Shown here: in pieces, positions 16,407 to 22,325 of the stretch
Layout of the letters: each line of letters opens with the position of its first letter
How positions within the stretch are numbered: position 1 is the stretch's first letter
Assembly (NCBI GenBank): GCA_002438505.1
Contig: DJPI01000072.1
Location: 1-31,148, forward strand
From: Ruminococcaceae bacterium UBA6416
Lineage (GTDB): Bacteria; Bacillota; Clostridia; Oscillospirales; Acutalibacteraceae
Direction: 5' to 3'
DNA length: 31,148 nt
Made by a program: the position numbers and the translations under genes
Notes under the pieces: generated by a model
Told to the model about the DNA's origin: nothing
What the model saw: the letters and a program-made list of their open reading frames with translations, nothing else
Databases searched by the model: none

Positions 16407-17300
16407 ATGCTTAATAAAGAAAAAGTTCAGCTTGCCATCGCACCCATCGCGTGGACAAACGATGACCTGCCCGACCTCGGCGCGGAAAACACTTTTGAAC
16501 AGTGCATCAGCGAAATGGCTCTTGCCGGCTTCACCGGAAGTGAAATCGGCAACAAATATCCGAAAGACGTTGAAACTCTCAAGCATAAGCTCGACGTCAG
16601 AGGTATGAGAATCTGCAACGCATGGTTCTCCTCGCTTCTTCTTTCCGAAGGATATGACGCAACGATTGAAGCCTTCATCAAGCACAGAGACTTCCTTCAT
16701 GCGCTCGGCGCAAAGGTTATCGGCGCTTCTGAACAGGGCAACAGCATTCAGGGTAAGCCTGTTTCAATTTTCGGCGCAAAGCCCGTCTATACCGATGAGC
16801 AGTGGGCGCTTATTGCAAAAGGCTTCAATGAAATGGGCCGCCTTGCAAAGGAAAAAGGAATGTTTTTCACCGTTCATCACCACATGGGAACAGGCGTTCA
16901 GACAACCGAGGAAATTGATAAGCTCATGGAGCTCACCGACCCTGATTTGGTTTATCTTCTTTTCGATACCGGCCACCTTGCTTTCAGTGGCGAGGACGCT
17001 GTTGCTGTTCTTAAAAAGTATGTTCACCGTGTTAAGCACGTTCACCTCAAGAGTATCCGCCAGAGCGTAATTGACGAGGCGAAGGTTAAGGGCTACAGCT
17101 TCCTTGACTGCGTCCGCGCAGGCTCCTTTACCGTTCCCGGAGACGGCGATTTTGACTTCACGCCTGTTTTTGATATTCTTGCCGAGGCTGATTATGAAGG
17201 CTGGGTTGTTGTTGAAGCGGAGCAGGATCCGGCAAAAGCGAACCCGTTTGAATATGCCGTTCTTGCAAGGAACTATATCAGAGAAAAAACCGGCCTTTAA
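16407..17300 (+). CDS. iolE: Inosose dehydratase
   Basis: Dehydrates scyllo-inosose to the trihydroxycyclohexane dione that IolD uses. The 297-residue protein has a xylose-isomerase-like TIM barrel: LAIAPIAWTNDDLPDLG at the start is the IolE signature, followed by FTVHHHMGTGVQ near 153-164, LLFDTGHLAFSG near 186-197 and VKHVHLKS near 212, which carry expected metal ligands. ATG 16407 is preceded by AAAAGGAG. It is tightly packed between iolD (16 bp) and the metallophosphoesterase (26 bp), so it is part of the same transcript. Confidence 0.93.
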   Translation: MLNKEKVQLAIAPIAWTNDDLPDLGAENTFEQCISEMALAGFTGSEIGNKYPKDVETLKHKLDVRGMRICNAWFSSLLLSEGYDATIEAFIKHRDFLHALGAKVIGASEQGNSIQGKPVSIFGAKPVYTDEQWALIAKGFNEMGRLAKEKGMFFTVHHHMGTGVQTTEEIDKLMELTDPDLVYLLFDTGHLAFSGEDAVAVLKKYVHRVKHVHLKSIRQSVIDEAKVKGYSFLDCVRAGSFTVPGDGDFDFTPVFDILAEADYEGWVVVEAEQDPAKANPFEYAVLARNYIREKTGL

Positions 17301-17326
17301 TTTTTTGAGGAAAGGGAGTGCCGCCA

Positions 17327-18712
17327 ATGGAAAAGTTTAATTTTTATCAGATCACCGACCTGCATTATTATGGGAACGAGGAAATCGGCTCATACGGAAA
17401 GCATTTTGATCTTCGCTGCGGCATTGATCAAAAGTGTGTTGCGGAGTCCGGAGCAATCATTGACGCTGCATTTGCGGAGCTTGCCGCGGATAAGGATAAT
17501 GAAATTGTTATCATCTCCGGCGACCTCACATATGACGGCGAAAAAATCAGCCATGACCTGCTTTTGAAAAAGCTCCAAAAGCTCAAGGACGCCGGAAAGC
17601 GCATCTTTGTCACCTTTGCAACCCATGACTTTGACAATAATGCGCGCGGATATACCGAAATCGGTGAATTCAAGCTTGAGGAATACACCCGTGCAGAGCT
17701 GCGTGAGCATTACAAAGACTTCGGCTGGAATGAGGCTGTTTCAGAGCACGTTCCGTCATATTCCTATGCGGTCAAAATGGTTCCCGGCTGGCGCTTTCTT
17801 ATGCTCAATGACGATGGAGACGGAAGGTCTTTCTGCGGCTATGATGAAACTCTTATCGAATGGATAAAGAATCAGGCAAAAGAAGCTGAAAAGGAAGGGG
17901 AGAGGGTGATTGCCGTCACTCACCACCCGATGCTTCCGCCCGGACTCATTTATCCGCTGTTTTCACACAGGGATATGCTCGGTGGCTATGAGGTTACGGC
18001 TCCGATGTTTGCCGACCTTGGAATTCAGTTCTGCTTCACCGGACACACACATATGCAGTCGGTGACCTGCATTGATACCGCGCGCAATAACCGCCTTTAC
18101 CACGTCAATACCGGTTCGATTGCGGCGTATCCTGCGCCGTACAGAAAGATGACCGTTACCGAAAAGGGCATTGATGTCAAAACCTACAACCTTGGCCATT
18201 TTGATTGGGACCTTCAGGGAAGAACGGCTGAGGAGCACATGAAAGAGCATTTTCTCTTCATGATTAAAGATATTTTTGATTCAATGGAAAATGATATTGA
18301 GCATTTCAAACAGCTTGCGAAAGGCTTCAGCATGGACGAAAAAACCGTTGAAACGCTTAAGCCCATATTAAAGATACTTGGAAAAATTGTCAACGGTCTC
18401 ACCTTTAAAACGCTTGGTCGGATGCTTTTTGTCAGCTCAAAAATTGACCCGATGATTGAAAACGTCAAGGTCAGAGATTTCCTCATGGAGCTTGTTATCA
18501 ATCTTTATTCCGGCGTCAGACGTTATACGCCGGACACGGTTGAATATAAAGCATTCATGGCGATTGTTTCAAGAATACCGAAAGCGGTCAAGCTTAAAGA
18601 CCATTTTGGAAACCCCGTTGAAATCAGTGATGTCATTGAAGACCTGCTTTATGACAAGGGTGAGTTTGACAACACAAACACCTTCCTTCCCTTCAAGGAA
18701 ATTCATTCTTAA
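17327..18712 (+). CDS. Calcineurin-like metallophosphoesterase in the iol operon
   Basis: A 461-residue cytosolic hydrolase with the two-metal phosphoesterase fold. Visible ligands are Asp11 and His13 (DLHYYG), GDLTYDG at 65-71, ATHD at 98-101 in place of the usual GNHD, VTHHPMLPPG near 198, and TGHTHM at 239-243. About 160 C-terminal residues form a helical extension outside the core. ATG 17327 follows AAAGGGAG; a GTG nine bases earlier overlaps that site. As the last gene of the iol unit, 26 bp after iolE and before a terminator, it may dephosphorylate an inositol phosphate or glycerophosphoinositol-type compound to feed IolG. That substrate is inferred from position only. Confidence 0.85.
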   Translation: MEKFNFYQITDLHYYGNEEIGSYGKHFDLRCGIDQKCVAESGAIIDAAFAELAADKDNEIVIISGDLTYDGEKISHDLLLKKLQKLKDAGKRIFVTFATHDFDNNARGYTEIGEFKLEEYTRAELREHYKDFGWNEAVSEHVPSYSYAVKMVPGWRFLMLNDDGDGRSFCGYDETLIEWIKNQAKEAEKEGERVIAVTHHPMLPPGLIYPLFSHRDMLGGYEVTAPMFADLGIQFCFTGHTHMQSVTCIDTARNNRLYHVNTGSIAAYPAPYRKMTVTEKGIDVKTYNLGHFDWDLQGRTAEEHMKEHFLFMIKDIFDSMENDIEHFKQLAKGFSMDEKTVETLKPILKILGKIVNGLTFKTLGRMLFVSSKIDPMIENVKVRDFLMELVINLYSGVRRYTPDTVEYKAFMAIVSRIPKAVKLKDHFGNPVEISDVIEDLLYDKGEFDNTNTFLPFKEIHS

Positions 18713-18721
18713 CAAAAATTG

Positions 18722-18758
18722 AAAACTGCCGCAAGCTTAAAATTTGCGGCAGTTTTTT
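18722..18758 (+). terminator. Intrinsic terminator of the iol operon
   Basis: A 13-bp stem (18722-18734 with 18744-18756, core CTGCCGCAA/TTGCGGCAG) ends in six T's. Confidence 0.93.
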
Positions 18759-18791
18759 ATAAATTTTTATAGATGTTTTGATTAACAAATA

Positions 18792-18820
18792 TTGAATAAA
18801 TTTTTGAATTGTGATATCAT
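18792..18820 (+). promoter_or_regulatory. Promoter of the secreted lipase-like gene
   Basis: TTGAAT (18792-18797), 17 bp, TATCAT (18815-18820). It does not share the conserved spacer of the five peptide promoters downstream, so its regulation may differ. Confidence 0.6.
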
Positions 18821-18856
18821 TATCAAAAATATTATTTGGGGAGGCATTTTTTAACG

Positions 18857-20449
18857 ATGAACAGAACGCTTAAAAAATCACTCAGCATTTTTCTCAGTGT
18901 AATTATGGCCTTTGCTCTTTTTGTTCCGAGCTTTGCCGCACTTGAGATGAATGATTATCCGACAATTCACATCAACGGCCGTTCGGCTTTGGTCTATGAC
19001 AAGGACGGAAATCAGATTTATACCAATCCCGACCCGTCTTTCAATGAAGTCGAATATGCAAAGTCACTTGTTCCGATTATGGCGAAGGAAATTGCAAAAG
19101 CCTTTGTTACCCAGGATTGGGAGGGCTACAGCCGCACTATCTGTGACAAAATCACCCCGCTTTTTGAAATGATTCAGGTTGACGAGAACGCCAACGCCAA
19201 GGACGGTACCAACGGCGGCGAATGGACCCCCGGAACGTCAATCGGCGGACCGAAAAGGGATTACTATTTCAACTGGGACTGGCGTACCGACACACTTGAC
19301 AGCTCAAGACTCTTTGTTCAGTATGTCAAGGAGGTTAAGCGCGTTAATAACTGCGAAAAGGTTAACATTGACTCCCGCTGCCTTGGCTCGGTTGTTATTG
19401 CCGGTTATCTCTATCTTGTTGGAGACGCCGTCAAGGACGATGTTGCAAACCTTGTTTTCTATGTTCCGACCGCTATGGGTTCACAGACCGTCGGCGCACT
19501 TTTTGCAAATCAGATTACGTTTGACGCAAAGTCGATTGATGATTTTGTAACGTATTATATGAACGGCCCCGACCGCTTTCTTAACAATACAGCATACGGC
19601 GATGAGCTTGAGGTGTTCATGGCAACTCTTTGCTCGCTGATGTATCAGCTCAAAGCTCTCGGATATGGAGCCGAGCTTATCACATACATCTATAATCAGG
19701 TTAAAGATTACATGGTTCCGCGCCTTGCAACTCACGTTTTCTTCTTCCCGTCATACTGGTCAATGATTGACAGCCGTTATTATGAGGCGGCAAAAGCACA
19801 GCTCTTCAAGGAGAATTCTGATGGCTATTATACTGTTGACAAGGATGAATATGCCGGTTATATTGAAAAGATTGACTTCTATCATTATAACATTCAGGAA
19901 CATCTCAATGATATCATTCTGAACGCAAGGAATCAGGGCGTCAACATTTCCGTCATTGCCAAATACGGCGCAAACCTTTTCCCGGTTGAAAAGGACTGTA
20001 ATGCTCAGGGCGACGGAAGAGTTGAAACAAAGGCTCTCTCAATGGGTGCAACCTGCTCCCCGATTACAGAGGTTCTTTCAGACGAGTATATTGCCTCGCA
20101 CGACAAAAAGTATATTTCCGGCGATAAAAAAATTGATGCTTCAACCTGCCTTTTTCCGGACAGCACCTGGTTCATCAGAGACAGCAGTCACGCCTCTTTC
20201 CCGAACGGTATTGAGCAGTTCAAGGAAAAGCTCATCAGAAGCGTTGAACAGCCAACGATTGACAACATTAAAGAAAACTATGGCTACACTCAGTTCATGA
20301 CCTATTCGGCTGAGAACGACTCCATTGTTGAAGTCACCGAGCCGAACCCGTTTGATAAGCTTTACACAAAGGATTTCTTCTCTGCAATCTTCCGCTTCTT
20401 CACCGCTTTGCTTAAGCTTCTCACAAAGGTTATGGCAACAAAGGCCTGA
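18857..20449 (+). CDS. Secreted alpha/beta-hydrolase (lipase-like) with Cys at the nucleophile position
   Basis: A 530-residue exported protein. Residues 1-28 are a signal peptide (NRTLKKSLSIFLSVIMAFAL, cleavage near PSFA-AL). Lipase-like landmarks are FNWDWRTDTLDSSRLF (138-153), the nucleophile-elbow region VNIDSRCLGSVVIAGYLYL (169-187), a YWSMI stretch near 300, GDGR with Asp386 and SHASFPNG with His445. In ordinary lipases the elbow reads VNxxGHSxGG; here Cys175 (TGC at 19379-19381) takes the Ser position and the flanking Gly residues differ. Asp and His look kept, so it could be a cysteine-dependent hydrolase or a binding protein. The C-terminus (KDFFSAIFRFFTALLKLLTK) is an amphipathic helix resembling the downstream small peptides. 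ATG 18857 follows GGGGAGG by 12 bp. Confidence 0.8.
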   Translation: MNRTLKKSLSIFLSVIMAFALFVPSFAALEMNDYPTIHINGRSALVYDKDGNQIYTNPDPSFNEVEYAKSLVPIMAKEIAKAFVTQDWEGYSRTICDKITPLFEMIQVDENANAKDGTNGGEWTPGTSIGGPKRDYYFNWDWRTDTLDSSRLFVQYVKEVKRVNNCEKVNIDSRCLGSVVIAGYLYLVGDAVKDDVANLVFYVPTAMGSQTVGALFANQITFDAKSIDDFVTYYMNGPDRFLNNTAYGDELEVFMATLCSLMYQLKALGYGAELITYIYNQVKDYMVPRLATHVFFFPSYWSMIDSRYYEAAKAQLFKENSDGYYTVDKDEYAGYIEKIDFYHYNIQEHLNDIILNARNQGVNISVIAKYGANLFPVEKDCNAQGDGRVETKALSMGATCSPITEVLSDEYIASHDKKYISGDKKIDASTCLFPDSTWFIRDSSHASFPNGIEQFKEKLIRSVEQPTIDNIKENYGYTQFMTYSAENDSIVEVTEPNPFDKLYTKDFFSAIFRFFTALLKLLTKVMATKA

Positions 20450-20483
20450 CGGAAAAATTTTTCAAAAAAAATTATTAAAACCC

Positions 20484-20532
20484 TTGACAAATTATTCATA
20501 ACGTGTTAATATTTATTTGCAGTTAGGAACTG
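20484..20532 (+). promoter_or_regulatory. Promoter and 5' hairpin of small peptide gene 1
   Basis: TTGACA (20484-20489), 17 bp, TAATAT (20507-20512). The spacer contains TTCATAACGTGT, shared with copies 2, 3 and 5. Seven bases after the -10, CAGTT-AGG-AACTG (20520-20532) forms a hairpin at the expected mRNA 5' end. The 112-bp stretch before the peptide holds no clear terminator for the upstream gene. Confidence 0.85.
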
Positions 20533-20561
20533 ACAAAATTTTAATAACGGAGGAAATTATC

Positions 20562-20681
20562 ATGGATAAACTTATGGAACTTGTTCAGAGCCTTCTTGAT
20601 TCTCTCAAGGAGTTCAAAGCAGCTAAGATTATTGAGCTCATCAGAGACTTCATCAACAAGCTTATCGTTGCTCCCCAGTAA
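20562..20681 (+). CDS. Small amphipathic peptide 1 (39 residues)
   Basis: Not a family I recognise. The 39-residue peptide starts MDKLMELVQSLLDSLKEFKA and ends FINKLIVAPQ. ATG 20562 has a strong GGAGG site 8 bp upstream, and the gene has its own promoter and terminator, which supports real translation. Hydrophobic residues recur at 4, 5, 7, 8, 11, 12, 15, 18, 23, 24, 26, 27, 30, 31, 34 and 35, giving an amphipathic helix with a break near 19-22. Charges balance (six acidic, six basic). There is no signal peptide, no continuous membrane span and no cysteine. It is homologous to peptides 2-4 by position and pattern. A membrane-active or surface-associated role, as in phenol-soluble modulins, is inference. 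Confidence 0.85.
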   Translation: MDKLMELVQSLLDSLKEFKAAKIIELIRDFINKLIVAPQ

Positions 20682-20704
20682 TTAAGTTATTTTGAATTAC
20701 TTTG

Positions 20705-20729
20705 ACGGCCGCCTTCGGGCGGCCGTTTT
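20705..20729 (+). terminator. Terminator of small peptide gene 1
   Basis: A 9-bp GC-rich stem ACGGCCGCC/GGCGGCCGT closes on a TTCG tetraloop and runs into TTTT. Confidence 0.95.
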
Positions 20730-20783
20730 GCATTGTTTACTTTTTTGGGCTTTTATATAGATTATAAAAAACGATTAAAACAC

Positions 20784-20831
20784 TTGACGTTCTATTCACA
20801 ACATGTTAATATTTGATTGTGGCTCAAAGCT
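20784..20831 (+). promoter_or_regulatory. Promoter and 5' hairpin of small peptide gene 2
   Basis: TTGACG (20784-20789), 17 bp, TAATAT (20807-20812), spacer with TTCACAACATGT. At the hairpin position the sequence is GGCT-CAA-AGCT (20821-20831), different from the CAGT/ACTG of the other copies but still able to pair (one G-U). Confidence 0.82.
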
Positions 20832-20861
20832 ATAATATATTTTGAATACGGAGGATTCATC

Positions 20862-20981
20862 ATGGATAAGATTGTTGCATTTGTTAAAGAAGCTCTCGAA
20901 TTCTTCAAGGGTTTTAAGCTTGCTGACCTTATTGATTACATCAAGGGCATCTTCGATAAGAACATTGTTCAGCCCCGCTGA
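20862..20981 (+). CDS. Small amphipathic peptide 2 (39 residues)
   Basis: Starts MDKIVAFVKEALEFFKGFKL and ends IFDKNIVQPR. ATG 20862 follows CGGAGG with 8-9 bp spacing. It matches peptide 1 in length, in the first three residues, in the IVxP ending and in the register of hydrophobic residues (4, 5, 7, 8, 11, 12, 15, 18, 23, 24, 26, 27, 30, 31). It is richer in Phe and has net charge about +1. No signal peptide or cysteine. Peptides 1 and 2 look like the closest pair at the C-terminus. Function unknown; same considerations as peptide 1. Confidence 0.85.
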   Translation: MDKIVAFVKEALEFFKGFKLADLIDYIKGIFDKNIVQPR

Positions 20982-20998
20982 ATGGAAGCCTGACTTTG

Positions 20999-21023
20999 GC
21001 CGCCGGTTTTCCGGCGGCTTTTT
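20999..21023 (+). terminator. Terminator of small peptide gene 2
   Basis: An 8-bp stem GCCGCCGG/CCGGCGGC closes on TTTT and is followed by five T's. Confidence 0.95.
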
Positions 21024-21088
21024 CGTTGTCTCAATGTTAAAGTCGATTCAAAATTGTTAAAAAAACTTCAAAAATTATAAAAAAACCG

Positions 21089-21137
21089 TTGACTTTTTGT
21101 TCACGATGTGTTAATATTTATCCGCAGTAAAAAACTG
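21089..21137 (+). promoter_or_regulatory. Promoter and 5' hairpin of small peptide gene 3
   Basis: TTGACT (21089-21094), 17 bp, TAATAT (21112-21117), spacer with TTCACGATGTGT. CAGT-AAAAA-ACTG (21125-21137) begins seven bases after the -10. Confidence 0.85.
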
Positions 21138-21161
21138 ACGCATATGAAGGAGGAAACCATA

Positions 21162-21284
21162 ATGAGTAAAGTACTTGAACTCGTTCAGAACATTCTTGCT
21201 TATTGCAAAGAAGGTAAGGCTGCTGAGATTATCGGCCTCATCAAGAACTTCTTTGAGGATCTCTTCAAGAAGCCCGCTGCATAA
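21162..21284 (+). CDS. Small amphipathic peptide 3 (40 residues)
   Basis: Starts MSKVLELVQNILAYCKEGKA and ends GLIKNFFEDLFKKPAA. ATG 21162 follows AAGGAGG by about 7 bp. The first half is close to peptide 1 (xKxxELVQxxL), while the second half is close to peptide 4 (FFxxxFKK), which ties the set together as paralogues. Tyr14-Cys15 is shared with peptide 4 and could allow a disulfide dimer if exported. The hydrophobic register is the same as in peptides 1 and 2; net charge about +1. No signal peptide. Function unknown. Confidence 0.85.
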   Translation: MSKVLELVQNILAYCKEGKAAEIIGLIKNFFEDLFKKPAA

Positions 21285-21294
21285 TTAAGCGAAT

Positions 21295-21324
21295 CAGCCG
21301 CCTTCAGGGCGGCTGTGTTTTTTT
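21295..21324 (+). terminator. Terminator of small peptide gene 3
   Basis: An 8-bp stem CAGCCGCC/GGCGGCTG (21295-21302 with 21308-21315) is followed by TG and seven T's. Confidence 0.95.
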
Positions 21325-21433
21325 GAACATGAATCGTGTTTGATTTTGAGCGCAAAAGTTTTTGCAACAGAAAGACGCGGTTTATCTAGGTTTTTTAAGA
21401 ATGATTAAACAAAGTCATATTGCTTTGAAATTA

Positions 21434-21481
21434 TTGACATTGTTTTCTTGTTATGGTAACATTTTAATGCAGTTAAAACTG
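21434..21481 (+). promoter_or_regulatory. Promoter and 5' hairpin of small peptide gene 4
   Basis: TTGACA (21434-21439), 17 bp, TAACAT (21457-21462). The spacer is the most divergent of the five and lacks the shared TTCA...TGT element. CAGT-TAAA-ACTG (21470-21481) again starts seven bases after the -10. Confidence 0.82.
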
Positions 21482-21502
21482 ACAAAATAGGAGGAATTAG
21501 AA

Positions 21503-21616
21503 ATGGAAGCTCTTTATAACCTTGCAACAGGTATTATTGATTATTGCAGAAAATTCATGGATAACGGTATCCTTGACATCATTCAGGACTTCTTTGATAA
21601 GGTTTTCAAGAAATAA
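21503..21616 (+). CDS. Small amphipathic peptide 4 (37 residues)
   Basis: Starts MEALYNLATGIIDYCRKFMD and ends DIIQDFFDKVFKK. ATG 21503 follows AGGAGG by about 7 bp. Aligned without gaps to peptide 3 through residue 37, it keeps Tyr14-Cys15 and the FFxxxFKK ending. Net charge about -1. The last 13 residues closely resemble the C-terminal tail of the 2442-residue secreted protein downstream (EFFKKLFK). No signal peptide. Function unknown. Confidence 0.85.
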   Translation: MEALYNLATGIIDYCRKFMDNGILDIIQDFFDKVFKK

Positions 21617-21625
21617 TCAAAATCA

Positions 21626-21659
21626 ACCGGTCGGACAATAAGTCCGGCCGGTGCTTTTT
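21626..21659 (+). terminator. Terminator of small peptide gene 4
   Basis: An 11-bp stem (21626-21636 with 21642-21652, one T-G wobble) closes on AATAA and is followed by GC and five T's. Confidence 0.95.
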
Positions 21660-21720
21660 CTTTTTGCGCTCATTATGAACAGCAGGGGAGGAAAAAATCT
21701 GAGTTTTTTTCAGGAAAATG

Positions 21721-21769
21721 TTGACAAGCCATTCATAATGTGTTAATATTTTACCGCAGTAAAAAACTG
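21721..21769 (+). promoter_or_regulatory. Promoter and 5' hairpin of small peptide gene 5
   Basis: TTGACA (21721-21726), 17 bp, TAATAT (21744-21749), spacer with TTCATAATGTGT. CAGT-AAAAA-ACTG (21757-21769) is identical to that of copy 3 in sequence and position. Confidence 0.85.
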
Positions 21770-21793
21770 ACATATTTAAGGGAGATAAGAATT

Positions 21794-21946
21794 ATGGCAA
21801 CAGTATTTAGTTTGACCGCTCAGGCACTTGGTCTTGTTTACAACATCCTCACATTCCTTGGCGAGGAAAAGGGCGCAGGTATTGTTAACCTCGTTAAGAA
21901 GTTCCTTGACGATGTCAGCAAGACTGATTTTGATTTCAACAAATAA
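21794..21946 (+). CDS. Small amphipathic peptide 5 (50 residues)
   Basis: Starts MATVFSLTAQALGLVYNILT and ends TDFDFNK. ATG 21794 follows AAGGGAGA; an in-frame TTG at 21740 lies inside the promoter and is not used. It is the most divergent of the five: a longer hydrophobic first helix, a GEEKGAG turn, then NLVKKFLDDVSK resembling the second helix of the others, and an extra polar tail of about seven residues. Net charge about -1. The promoter and 5' hairpin place it in the same set despite weak protein similarity. The first helix (residues 4-22) is hydrophobic enough to insert into a membrane. Function unknown. Confidence 0.82.
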   Translation: MATVFSLTAQALGLVYNILTFLGEEKGAGIVNLVKKFLDDVSKTDFDFNK

Positions 21947-21962
21947 GACTTGAAAACGTGTG

Positions 21963-21995
21963 GAGCTGCCGCTTTGCGGCGGCTCTGTTTTTTTT
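21963..21995 (+). terminator. Terminator of small peptide gene 5
   Basis: A 10-bp stem GAGCTGCCGC/GCGGCGGCTC (one T-G wobble) closes on TTT and is followed by TG and eight T's. Confidence 0.95.
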
Positions 21996-22036
21996 GTCTG
22001 AATTTTCATAATAATCACATTAAACAGTAGAGACCG
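21996..22036 (+). repeat. Intergenic repeat, copy A
   Basis: These 41 bp match 29741-29781 at 32 positions by hand alignment, and both copies are followed some 15-25 bp later by GTTTATTAATT. Each copy lies after a terminator and before a long AT-rich upstream region. The remainder of this 325-bp gap up to 22215 holds no gene I can support. Confidence 0.6.
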
Positions 22037-22215
22037 GGGACTCAGTTAACAGTTTATTAATTAATTACGTATTAAAAATAAAGTTGTAATGCAATAAAAA
22101 TCAGACAAATACCGGAAAACTGTCGCTAACATTAACAAATTAACGGGAATATTGCAGTTGCATTGGCGTAAATATGACAAAAATATTAACAATTATTTCA
22201 TTAGTACCTGCACTG

Positions 22216-22244
22216 TTGACTTTTCCGAATTCGGGTGCTATTAT
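22216..22244 (+). promoter_or_regulatory. Promoter of the giant secreted protein gene
   Basis: TTGACT (22216-22221), 17 bp, TATTAT (22239-22244). The predicted start is near 22251, just before the leader hairpin. Confidence 0.75.
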
Positions 22245-22254
22245 CAAATCATTG

Positions 22255-22295
22255 GGGAGAGAAATTATCGGTGATTATTTCTCTCCCGTTTTTAT
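22255..22295 (+). promoter_or_regulatory. Terminator-like hairpin at the 5' end of the giant gene leader
   Basis: A perfect 11-bp stem GGGAGAGAAAT (22255-22265) with ATTTCTCTCCC (22277-22287), then G and five T's. It begins about four bases from the predicted transcript start. It could act as an attenuator or as a protective 5'-terminal stem-loop; it has the position, but not the sequence, of the hairpins of the five peptide genes. Confidence 0.7.
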
Positions 22296-22325
22296 TGTTC
22301 ACAATTCAAAAAAGGAGGACTTTTT

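Noticed and set aside
20450..20480. GAAAAATTTTTC after the lipase-like gene as a terminator
   Set aside because: It is a short pure A/T palindrome without GC stem; ordinary low-complexity sequence is as likely.
20460..21995. Type I toxin-antitoxin repeats as the explanation for the five small genes
   Set aside because: The peptides are amphipathic with alternating charges, not short single-span hydrophobic toxins, and no opposing antisense promoters were seen near the terminators.
20460..21995. Bacteriocin cluster with leader peptides
   Set aside because: There is no double-glycine leader, modification enzyme, ABC transporter or immunity gene. A leaderless bacteriocin is not excluded but lacks neighbouring support.
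21776..22018. An 80-codon minus-strand frame over small peptide gene 5, as a possible antisense partner
   Set aside because: It covers the peptide gene and its terminator without a promoter or ribosome site of its own; it is most simply a shadow of the plus-strand gene.
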